Assembly: GCA_018813725.1 (NCBI GenBank)
Contig: JAHJBD010000090.1
Span: 1 to 18,220, forward strand
Reading direction: 5' to 3'
DNA: 18,220 nt
Source of the DNA: Nanobdellota archaeon
Lineage (GTDB): Archaea > Nanobdellota > Nanobdellia > Woesearchaeales > JAHJBD01
The translations under genes were made by a program, and so were the position numbers. Of the stretch, positions 1 through 5,076 are shown piece by piece (position 1 is the first letter of the stretch; every line of letters starts with the position of its first letter). Under the pieces are notes generated by a model. The model did no database searches. It saw only the letters and a program-made list of their open reading frames with translations, and had not been told where the DNA came from.

Positions 1-905
1 GTGGATACATGATTATGCTTGTCCTTTGGATCTGGCTTTGCATGTACATGGTCCAAAAGGAATTTGTCACAGGTGTCCAATAATCTCTGGATGCTCAGCT
101 CGATCTGGAAGGCTATCTTCAAATCCTTTGTGTAGTAAGCCTTCATCGCGTCAAAATAAAGATGTTTTATCAGGATAAAGATTTCTTTTAACTCTTTTTT
201 TGATGAGTCATTTAGAGATACTGTCTCGAGATTAGTGGCAATCGCTTTTTGGCAGTCAGCTATCCTTTCAATCCTCATCACAATATGTTTGGTGGTATGA
301 AGATCAAGCTGGTTCATCTCGATGGACTTTGCTATCCTAGGGTCAAGTATAGCAGCCCTTATCTCCCTGAATGCAAGAAAATGAAGCCGGTTTACGTCAG
401 TGTCCCTCTGGATTATATTTTCGACTGAATGGCAACCATCAACGCACTTGATGACATCCTCGATCATCGCCCTTGTGATATTGTCCATCCTGCGGATTAT
501 AAGAGGTATGCTGATCTCTCGCTTGTCTAGAAGATATTTTGCTACCATCTTTGTCGAGGTCTGCTCGAGGATCTCCATGCCTGCAAGGTTGATTAGAGTA
601 TTCTTGATAGGAACTGCATTTTTCTGAAGGTCTTTTGCCAATATCTCTATGCTGTCAGCATTTGAGAGGTATGCAGAGATTATCTCAGCAGTGATATAGC
701 TAAGATCCTTGCCGTCGATAGGTATTGTGACAGATTTCTTCTCTTTTATCGCTTCAGCAGCACTGTTTGAGATAAGAAGACCAGTAGAAGTCTCCTCTAG
801 AGAAAGCATATCTCCTTTTTTCAGATTATTACGTTCTGTCCATGTTTTAGGTATAGATACTATATAAGATCCTTTGCCGAATGCTATCAATTTTCTGAAT
901 TCCAT
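1..905 (-). CDS. AbrB/PhoU-type transcriptional or phosphate-uptake regulator (partial, C-terminus off the window)
   Basis: The reading frame opens at ATG 905-903 and stays open for about 301 codons to the left edge, so the C-terminal end is missing. The N-terminus (MEFRKLIAFGKGSYIVSIPK, then TW and LKKGD) is the swapped-hairpin AbrB/MazE/SpoVT DNA-binding signature found at the start of archaeal PhoU-family regulators. The remainder is helical with many charged residues and repeated Arg-Arg-Met-Asp-Asn-Ile and Arg-Ile-Glu-Arg-Ile-Ala-Asp type stretches, as in the PhoU helical bundle. Known PhoU-AbrB proteins are linked to phosphate transport control; that role is inferred here because no pst genes are visible. 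A G-rich run (GGGGG) lies 6-7 nt before the ATG. A minus-strand TATA (TTTATAAAG) covers about 935-943, giving a short leader, and a long palindrome lies behind it. Confidence 0.85.
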   Translation of the reverse strand, partial: MEFRKLIAFGKGSYIVSIPKTWTERNNLKKGDMLSLEETSTGLLISNSAAEAIKEKKSVTIPIDGKDLSYITAEIISAYLSNADSIEILAKDLQKNAVPIKNTLINLAGMEILEQTSTKMVAKYLLDKREISIPLIIRRMDNITRAMIEDVIKCVDGCHSVENIIQRDTDVNRLHFLAFREIRAAILDPRIAKSIEMNQLDLHTTKHIVMRIERIADCQKAIATNLETVSLNDSSKKELKEIFILIKHLYFDAMKAYYTKDLKIAFQIELSIQRLLDTCDKFLLDHVHAKPDPKDKHNHVS

Positions 906-934
906 CTTATTTCCCCCTTATAATTTTATAAGTT

Positions 935-944
935 CTTTATAAAA
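935..944 (-). promoter_or_regulatory. Predicted archaeal promoter of the AbrB/PhoU gene
   Basis: On the minus strand the sequence TTTTATAAAG lies about 30-40 bp upstream of the ATG at 905. It is a good archaeal TATA box and predicts a transcript start near 910-915, only a few bases before the start codon. Confidence 0.5.
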
Positions 945-953
945 TTTTAATGT

Positions 954-974
954 TGCATATATACTATATATGCA
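954..974. promoter_or_regulatory. Perfect 10+1+10 bp palindrome, candidate operator
   Basis: TGCATATATA (954-963), a single C, then the exact reverse complement TATATATGCA (965-974). It lies between the leftward TATA of the AbrB/PhoU gene and the rightward TATA at about 1004. AbrB-type and PhoU-linked regulators are often autoregulatory, so binding by the neighbouring product is a reasonable guess. A second partial inverted repeat, ATATGC (968-973) / GCATAT (982-987), overlaps its right half, and a 10-bp palindrome TACTATAGTA lies at 1013-1022. The region is very AT-rich, which raises the chance of palindromes, but the length and the GC-containing ends argue for function. Confidence 0.45.
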
Positions 975-1003
975 TTATATAGCATATGGAGTAAGTATAT
1001 ATA

Positions 1004-1011
1004 TTTAAAAG
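1004..1011 (+). promoter_or_regulatory. Predicted TATA box for the structured RNA / 32-codon ORF transcript
   Basis: TTTAAAAG at 1004-1011 within a TA-rich stretch. A start 22-27 bp downstream would fall near 1030-1035, immediately before the first helix of the candidate structured RNA. Several other TA-rich stretches nearby could serve instead. Confidence 0.35.
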
Positions 1012-1039
1012 TTACTATAGTATATATCGGAAAAAAAAC

Positions 1040-1272
1040 GGAGGGATAAAAAATATCCAACACAGGGGTGTGGTAAAGGACAAAAATCAAAGGAGATTAT
1101 CCAAAGATAAAAAATTGTTTAAAAAAACAGGAAAAATATCCAAAAGGATAAAAAACTGTAAATAAACAAAAAATGTCTTAAAAGAAAGACACTGTATAAA
1201 AACAGAAAAAATATCTAAAAGATAAGATCCAACAACACCAAAATCCAAGTCCAAAACCACACCCATTTTTTT
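1040..1272 (+). ncRNA. Candidate multi-helix, A-rich structured RNA (no family recognised)
   Basis: The stretch has stops in all plus frames but many complementary segments. A 9-bp perfect helix closes it: GGGTGTGGT (1066-1074) with ACCACACCC (1256-1264). Going inward there is a symmetric AAA/AAA internal loop, GGAC (1078-1081) with GTCC (1249-1252), then GGA-GA-TTATC (1092-1101) with GATAA-GA-TCC (1221-1230), which leaves tandem G-A mismatches. Inside are an extended arm, TTGTTT/AAACAA (1115-1120/1164-1169), ACAG/CTGT (1127-1130/1156-1159) and TATCC-AAAA-GGATA (1137-1150), plus short hairpins at 1174-1191, 1192-1205 and 1212-1224. Another hairpin, GGATA/TATCC, precedes the closing helix at 1044-1058. 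The closing helix is followed by T7 (1266-1272), as expected for archaeal oligo-T termination. The TTATC and GATAA arms can also form local hairpins, so the exact fold is uncertain. It could be an independent ncRNA or the leader of the 32-codon ORF. Confidence 0.45.
1125..1226 (+). repeat. Degenerate direct repeat of a hairpin module inside the candidate RNA
   Basis: The segment at 1125-1151 (AAACAG, A-run, TATCC-AAAA-GGATA) recurs at 1200-1226 (AAACAG, A-run, TATCT-AAA-AGATA). The stem change C-G to T-A keeps the pairing, so the two copies differ in a compensatory way with one loop base lost. A third, weaker relative (TTATC-CAAA-GATAA) lies at 1097-1110. Confidence 0.45.
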
Positions 1273-1296
1273 ACAAAGAAAAGAAGGTGGGGAAAA

Positions 1297-1395
1297 ATGG
1301 TAAGCCAAACTATTGAAAAAGAAGATGAATATGAGGATTTTTTTAGCAGATATGAGCTTAGCACTGACAAGATGAGTGAGTTTCTAGAAAAATAA
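1297..1395 (+). CDS. 32-aa acidic small ORF, unknown function
   Basis: ATG 1297 to TAA 1393-1395 encodes 32 residues, strongly acidic (starts MVSQTIEKEDEYEDFF and ends FLEK). A strong Shine-Dalgarno-like GGTGGGG lies at 1286-1292, 4 nt before the ATG, which is the main evidence that it is translated. It sits between the candidate structured RNA and the nrdJ promoter. No domain is recognisable. The G-rich ribosome site can pair with the CCCATTTTTTT segment at 1262-1272, whose CCC is also the 3' end of the RNA's closing helix, so its translation could depend on the RNA fold (inference). It could also be a chance ORF. Confidence 0.45.
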   Translation: MVSQTIEKEDEYEDFFSRYELSTDKMSEFLEK

Positions 1396-1432
1396 ATGTT
1401 TGATTTATTGATTTTGATAGGTCGCCTTCTTA

Positions 1433-1447
1433 GGGAAATTTTATAAA
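1433..1447 (+). promoter_or_regulatory. Predicted nrdJ promoter (BRE plus TATA)
   Basis: GGGAAA (1433-1438, BRE-like) runs into TTTTATAAAG (about 1438-1447). A start 22-27 bp downstream falls at about 1466-1472, just ahead of the GAGGT ribosome site at 1473-1477 that serves the ATG at 1480. The nrdJ-cobO pair therefore probably has its own promoter, separate from the upstream RNA and small ORF. Confidence 0.6.
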
Positions 1448-1479
1448 GTCTAATCACAGCTATATCTAAAAAGAGGTAT

Positions 1480-3156
1480 ATGATGCTAAGCAAGAATGCT
1501 AGAGATATTCTTTTGCAAAGGTATGTATTGAAGGACCATAGAGGCAAGGCTGCTGAAGCACCTGAGAAGATATTTGTGCGTGTTGCAAAAGAGATATCAA
1601 AACAAGACCTAAAATATGATATGGATGATAAAAAGAGCTATAACGAATTTTATTCTGTCATGTCTAACCTTGATTTTCTGCCAAATTCCCCAACATTGAT
1701 GAATGTAGGAACGCCTTTGGGCCAGTTGTCTGCATGTTTTGTCTTGCCTGTTGAAGATTCCATCAATTCTGTGTTTGATGCGCTCAAACAGATGGCAACC
1801 ATACATAAGAGCGGCGGAGGAACCGGGTTTAATTTTTCCAAGATCAGGCCAAAAAATGATATTGTCGCTAGTTCAAAAGGGCCTGCATCAGGGCCAGTAT
1901 CATTCATGTCTTTGTTTGACAAGGCTACTGATGTGATCAAGCAGGGAGGAAGGCGTCGTGGAGCTAACATGGCTATGCTTGATGTCTCTCATCCAGACAT
2001 ATTTGAATTTGTAAGATGCAAGGCTTATGGAGGTTTTCAGAATTTCAATATTTCTGTTGCATTGACAGACAAGTTCATGTCTGCTGTGAAAACAGGCAAG
2101 AGGTTTAATCTTGTCAATCCGCGTAGCAAAAAGGTTGAGCATACTGCCAAGGCTAAGGAGATATTTAATGCCTTGGTCAGGAACGCCTGGGCACGAGGAG
2201 ACCCAGGAGTTGTATTTATCGACGAGGTGAACAGGAAAAATCCGCTTTCACTAGGCAGGATATCTGCAATGAATCCATGCGGTGAAGTGCCTTTGTATGA
2301 ATATGAGTCATGCAACCTTGGGTCTGTCAATCTTGCTAATATGGTGCATAAAGATGGCATAGACTGGCTGAGGCTTGAGCATACTGTCAAAGTAGGTGTG
2401 CATTTTCTTGATAATGTTATAGATGCAAACAAGTATCCTTTAGCTGAGATTGAAACATTGACCAAAGCCAACAGGAAGATAGGTCTTGGAGTGATGGGTT
2501 TTGCTGAGATGCTTATACAGCTTCGGGTGCCTTATGATTCTCCAGAAGCTGTGAGAGTTGCTGAAGAGGTTATGAGGTTTATCAACAAGGTTGGTCATGA
2601 GGCTTCGGCTGATCTTGCGCTTGTTCGAGGTAATTTCCCTAATATCAAGAGGAGTAAGTATAAATGCATGAGGAATGCTACTGTTACGGCTATCGCTCCA
2701 ACTGGTTCGATAAGCTTGATCGCTGATACATCTTCAGGTATTGAACCATTATTTGCACTAGCATACAAAAGAAAAGCTGCTGGTAAAGAATTCAATGTAG
2801 TTGACAAGATGTTTGAGCAGCAGCTAAAGTATTCAGGCATATACAGAAAAAGCCTGATAGAAGAGGTTGTGAAGAGAGGCACTTTGAAAGGTATCAAAGG
2901 GATGCCTGCGTCTATCAAGAAGGTGTTTGTGACTGCTCACGAGATTTCACCAGAACAGCATATAAGGATCCAAGCTGCTTTCCAAAGGCACTGTGACAAT
3001 GCAGTATCAAAGACAGTCAATCTCAAGTCCAGTGCAAAGATGTCTGATGTAGAAAAGGTGTTTATGTATGCTTATGAGATGGGCTGTAAGGGTGTTACTG
3101 TTTACAGGCATGGTTCTATCAATAATCAGGTCATAAACTTCTGTGAGACGTGCTAA
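1480..3156 (+). CDS. nrdJ: Adenosylcobalamin-dependent (class II) ribonucleoside reductase
   Basis: This enzyme reduces ribonucleotides to deoxyribonucleotides using adenosylcobalamin to make a thiyl radical, without oxygen or a small subunit. The 558-residue protein has the expected class II layout: LSACFVLPV with the first redox Cys at 86, the GGGTG and GRRRGA stretches near 112 and 157, and NPCGE with the putative thiyl Cys 267 and Glu 269. The second redox Cys 278 follows in ESCNLGSVNL, exactly 11 residues later, and the phosphate-binding PTGSIS loop lies near 415. The protein ends in CETC, a C-terminal CxxC pair that fits the shuttle cysteines reducing the active site. No ATP-cone is present at the N-terminus, so overall activity control by ATP/dATP is probably absent. 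The start has GAGGT 3 nt upstream; a second ATG follows directly at 1483. cobO follows immediately. Confidence 0.95.
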   Translation: MMLSKNARDILLQRYVLKDHRGKAAEAPEKIFVRVAKEISKQDLKYDMDDKKSYNEFYSVMSNLDFLPNSPTLMNVGTPLGQLSACFVLPVEDSINSVFDALKQMATIHKSGGGTGFNFSKIRPKNDIVASSKGPASGPVSFMSLFDKATDVIKQGGRRRGANMAMLDVSHPDIFEFVRCKAYGGFQNFNISVALTDKFMSAVKTGKRFNLVNPRSKKVEHTAKAKEIFNALVRNAWARGDPGVVFIDEVNRKNPLSLGRISAMNPCGEVPLYEYESCNLGSVNLANMVHKDGIDWLRLEHTVKVGVHFLDNVIDANKYPLAEIETLTKANRKIGLGVMGFAEMLIQLRVPYDSPEAVRVAEEVMRFINKVGHEASADLALVRGNFPNIKRSKYKCMRNATVTAIAPTGSISLIADTSSGIEPLFALAYKRKAAGKEFNVVDKMFEQQLKYSGIYRKSLIEEVVKRGTLKGIKGMPASIKKVFVTAHEISPEQHIRIQAAFQRHCDNAVSKTVNLKSSAKMSDVEKVFMYAYEMGCKGVTVYRHGSINNQVINFCETC

Positions 3157-3158
3157 AG

Positions 3159-3662
3159 ATGAATAATGTATATATATGGACAGGTGATGGATGGGGAAAG
3201 ACAACCTCTGCGCTTGGCGTAGGCCTTCGTGCTGTTGGACATGGCAAGAAAGTTGTATTGATACAGTTCATGAAAGGGAGAGAGACTGGTGAAGTTCGGG
3301 CAATAAGGAAGATTGCCAATTTTTCTGTGCATCAGTTTGGAAGGGCTGGGTTTGTAGACCTTCGCAACCCATCTGTAAAAGATAAAGAACTTGCTTCTAA
3401 GGGGCTTAGGTTTGCTTACTCTGCTGCAAAGAAAAAGCCTTTTTTATTGATATTAGATGAGATCAATGTGGCTGCAGCAATAGGACTTATTGACAAGAAA
3501 GAAGTGCTTAATCTTTTGTTACATGTTGACCCTTCTGTGACAGTATACCTTACTGGAAGGTATGCGCCAAAAGAGTTCATAAGGATAGCTGGCTATGTGA
3601 CTAAGATTAGACCTATAAAATTCCCTAAAAATGCAGCTGCCAAAATAGGCATTGATTACTAG
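3159..3662 (+). CDS. cobO: ATP:cob(I)alamin adenosyltransferase (CobO/BtuR/CobA type)
   Basis: This enzyme transfers the adenosyl group of ATP to cob(I)alamin, making adenosylcobalamin, the cofactor of the NrdJ encoded directly upstream. The N-terminus carries the Walker A loop GDGWGKTT right after VYIWT, as in CobA/BtuR proteins. LILDEINVA, the family's Asp-Glu-Ile motif, lies in the middle, and YLTGRYAPKEFI follows, the usual C-terminal signature. With the ATG at 3159 the protein has 167 residues and starts MNNVYIWTGDG, matching the family's short N-terminus. A GTG at 3150 would add three residues and overlap the nrdJ stop. No other cobalamin synthesis gene is visible, so the pair suggests salvage of imported corrinoid (inference). 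Confidence 0.93.
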   Translation: MNNVYIWTGDGWGKTTSALGVGLRAVGHGKKVVLIQFMKGRETGEVRAIRKIANFSVHQFGRAGFVDLRNPSVKDKELASKGLRFAYSAAKKKPFLLILDEINVAAAIGLIDKKEVLNLLLHVDPSVTVYLTGRYAPKEFIRIAGYVTKIRPIKFPKNAAAKIGIDY

Positions 3663-3706
3663 AAATATTTTTATAGTTGGAATACTCTAGATATTTGGGT
3701 GATACA

Positions 3707-4012
3707 ATGGATATTCTTGATCTAGGCGGCAATATTGAATTGAGCGGATTTTCCGGGCTGCAGCCAGCTGAGCTTGATGTGGTGAAAAAGATTGTTGGCA
3801 ATCATGCAAAGCGCATATCTGACGTGTGCACAAATTTTGAAAAGCTGAGCATCTATATGAAAACTGTGCATTCAACTGAAGCGTCTAAGAAATTTGAGAT
3901 CCATGCTAAACTATTGGATAATGGAAAGCACAGCACTACAGAAGTCGTTGATAGAAGCATCTTTGCAGGGATTGATTCTGCGCTAACAAAGATCTCAAAA
4001 ATAGTGCACTAG
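3707..4012 (+). CDS. HPF/RaiA-like ribosome-associated (hibernation) protein, probable
   Basis: I chose ATG 3707 because GGGTGA (3697-3702) lies 4 nt upstream; an in-frame ATG at 3677 lacks such a site. The 101-residue product has the order expected of the S30AE/HPF fold: an early beta strand with NIELSGFSGL, a helix (AELDVVKKIVGNHAKRI), a strand with LSIYMKTVHST, then KKFEIHAKLLDNGK, and a final helix DRSIFAGIDSALTKISKIV, which resembles the D-x-x-x-A-I-D-x-A signature of HPF/RaiA. Such proteins bind the 30S decoding region and silence ribosomes in slow growth. The match is by pattern and distant. A T-rich TATA-like TTTTTATA lies at about 3668-3675. The stop overlaps the opposite gene's stop in CTAG (4009-4012). 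Confidence 0.6.
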   Translation: MDILDLGGNIELSGFSGLQPAELDVVKKIVGNHAKRISDVCTNFEKLSIYMKTVHSTEASKKFEIHAKLLDNGKHSTTEVVDRSIFAGIDSALTKISKIVH

Positions 4013-4227
4013 ACTTTTTGCTTTAAATGAGCTATCTGGAGCAATGTAAGAGCTTTGATCTCGTTTTTTAATTCTTCAATCTCTGCTTTTAGCCCGTTTA
4101 TCAGCTCATAATTATGGTCAATATTAGTCTGGTTTTCCCTGACAATCATAAAACCAGTCTTTAGATCGGAGAATTCTGAATTGATCTGCTTGATCCAGGC
4201 ATCGACGTTTTCTTGGAATTTGTCCAT
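4009..4227 (-). CDS. Small coiled-coil protein, unknown function
   Basis: The 72-residue product has an amphipathic, heptad-like C-terminal half (ELINGLKAEIEELKNEIKAL), predicting a coiled coil, and no membrane segment or known motif. Its stop TAG (4011-4009) overlaps the stop of the convergent HPF-like gene. The ATG at 4227 is not preceded by a Shine-Dalgarno; the sequence just upstream is C-rich on this strand, and a long hairpin (4238-4314) lies within the presumed leader. A minus-strand TATA (ATTTATATA) near 4356-4364 would start a transcript at about 4330. The coding call rests on the heptads, length and tidy packing between neighbours, and is not certain. Confidence 0.6.
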   Translation of the reverse strand: MDKFQENVDAWIKQINSEFSDLKTGFMIVRENQTNIDHNYELINGLKAEIEELKNEIKALTLLQIAHLKQKV

Positions 4228-4237
4228 TTTTAAGGGG

Positions 4238-4321
4238 GGAGACAGACAGCATAGTTGGCGAAAAACAGTGGTACCTGCTGGACGAAGAACATAATCTTCT
4301 ATGCTGTCTTCTCCATTTTTT
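4238..4321. promoter_or_regulatory. Long imperfect hairpin with T6 tail between divergent genes
   Basis: AGACAGCATAG (4244-4254) is the exact complement of CTATGCTGTCT (4299-4309), an 11-bp stem. After a bulged C (4243) it continues as GGAGA (4238-4242) with TCTCC (4310-4314). The 44-nt loop contains a second hairpin, CAGTGG-TAC-CTGCTG (4266-4280), which needs two G-U pairs as plus-strand RNA and would be broken as minus-strand RNA. T6 follows on the plus strand at 4316-4321. The element is therefore either a plus-strand small RNA or terminator-like structure, or a leader structure of the small coiled-coil gene. I recognise no RNA family. Confidence 0.45.
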
Positions 4322-4324
4322 ATC

Positions 4325-4354
4325 TATATTAGTATACCTTTATGTATATTAGTA
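4325..4354. repeat. Two direct copies of TATATTAGTA, 20 bp apart
   Basis: Identical 10-mers lie at 4325-4334 and 4345-4354, spaced by exactly 20 bp, about two helical turns. They lie between the start of the coiled-coil gene and bioY and overlap the region where the leftward promoter is expected. They could be a regulator site; AT-rich chance repetition is possible. Confidence 0.3.
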
Positions 4355-4423
4355 GTATATAAATGTTTTGTTTTTTAGTTGTTCTCCAAGATATAGTTTG
4401 TAGTGTATAATATCTCAGTAAGG

Positions 4424-4432
4424 TATATAAAG
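4424..4432 (+). promoter_or_regulatory. Predicted bioY promoter
   Basis: TATATAAAG at 4424-4432 lies about 25 bp upstream of the bioY ATG (4455). The transcript would start at about 4449-4453, so bioY is probably leaderless or nearly so even though a GGAGAT sits directly before the ATG. No classical bacterial BirA operator is visible. Confidence 0.55.
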
Positions 4433-4454
4433 TCAACTTCAACACATTGGAGAT

Positions 4455-5042
4455 ATGGAAACACAAAATAAGACAGTGTATGAATTGATTTTTAAGACAA
4501 GGAACCTCTTTGTTGATATTGCTATGCTTATCTTGTCAGTTGTTGTGCTTGGTATTATGGCTAACATCAGGGTCCCACTCTGGCCTGTCCCAGTTACACT
4601 TCAGACATTTGGATTATTATTGATCGCGTTCTTTTTCGGTTCAAAGAAAGGTGTACTATCTGTATTTGCTTACCTTCTTGCCGGACTTTTTGGTTTTGGT
4701 GTCTTTACAGGTTATAAATCTGGGATGAGTGCTTTTCTCGGTCCAACTGCAGGATATCTTGTTGGTTTCATATTCATGGTATTTTTAGTAGGTTATCTTG
4801 TTGAGAAAGGGTTTGCCACGAGTAAAAGAAAGATGCTTTATGCCATGGTAGCAGGAGAGGTTGCGCTATTTATATTTGGACTTACTGGGCTTTCGTTTTA
4901 TCTGGGCCATCCTGGATTGTTGAATGTTCTTCAGCTTGGATTGTTTCCATTCTTGATAGGAGATGCTTTAAAGATTGCAGTTGCGTCTACACTATTCCCT
5001 TATGTGTATAAAGGCGCTGAGAGCCTTGCAAAAAGTATTTAA
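4455..5042 (+). CDS. bioY: Biotin transporter BioY, S component of an ECF transporter
   Basis: BioY is the membrane substrate-binding unit for biotin uptake, working alone or with an EcfAT energising module. The 195-residue protein has about six hydrophobic segments and the family signatures: RVPLWPVPVTLQTFG near residue 40 and GPTAGYLVGF near 98. A final LGLFPFLIGDALKIAVA segment follows, matching the usual end of BioY (pfam BioY). Length is typical. GGAG stands 2-5 nt before the ATG and a good TATA at 4424 suggests a nearly leaderless message. No ECF ATPase, EcfT or biotin synthesis gene is in the window, so energising partners must be elsewhere or absent. The next gene follows after 34 bp. 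Confidence 0.93.
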   Translation: METQNKTVYELIFKTRNLFVDIAMLILSVVVLGIMANIRVPLWPVPVTLQTFGLLLIAFFFGSKKGVLSVFAYLLAGLFGFGVFTGYKSGMSAFLGPTAGYLVGFIFMVFLVGYLVEKGFATSKRKMLYAMVAGEVALFIFGLTGLSFYLGHPGLLNVLQLGLFPFLIGDALKIAVASTLFPYVYKGAESLAKSI

Positions 5043-5076
5043 ACCAGTTTATCAAGAGTGTTCTTAGGGTGGTATT

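Noticed and set aside
906..1479. Cobalamin riboswitch upstream of the B12-dependent nrdJ
   Set aside because: No B12-box consensus (GCCACUG-type) is present and the helices found do not follow that architecture. Such riboswitches are also not expected in this kind of archaeon.
1087..1547. Two overlapping minus-strand frames of 73 and 110 codons rich in Phe, Leu and Ser that look like membrane proteins
   Set aside because: They are the mirror of A-rich plus-strand sequence that forms the structured RNA and the 32-codon ORF. The hydrophobicity is a by-product of T-rich codons, and the longer one overlaps the start of nrdJ.
4266..4281. TGGTACC inside the hairpin loop resembles the T-box sequence of tRNA-sensing riboswitches
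   Set aside because: Only seven bases match, there is no Stem I or specifier loop, T-boxes are bacterial, and the adjacent genes are not amino-acid related.
4228..4300. A 20-codon minus-strand ORF within the hairpin region (starts MFFVQQVPLFF)
   Set aside because: It has no ribosome site, lies inside a strong inverted repeat, and its composition reflects the C-rich stretch. There is insufficient support for translation.
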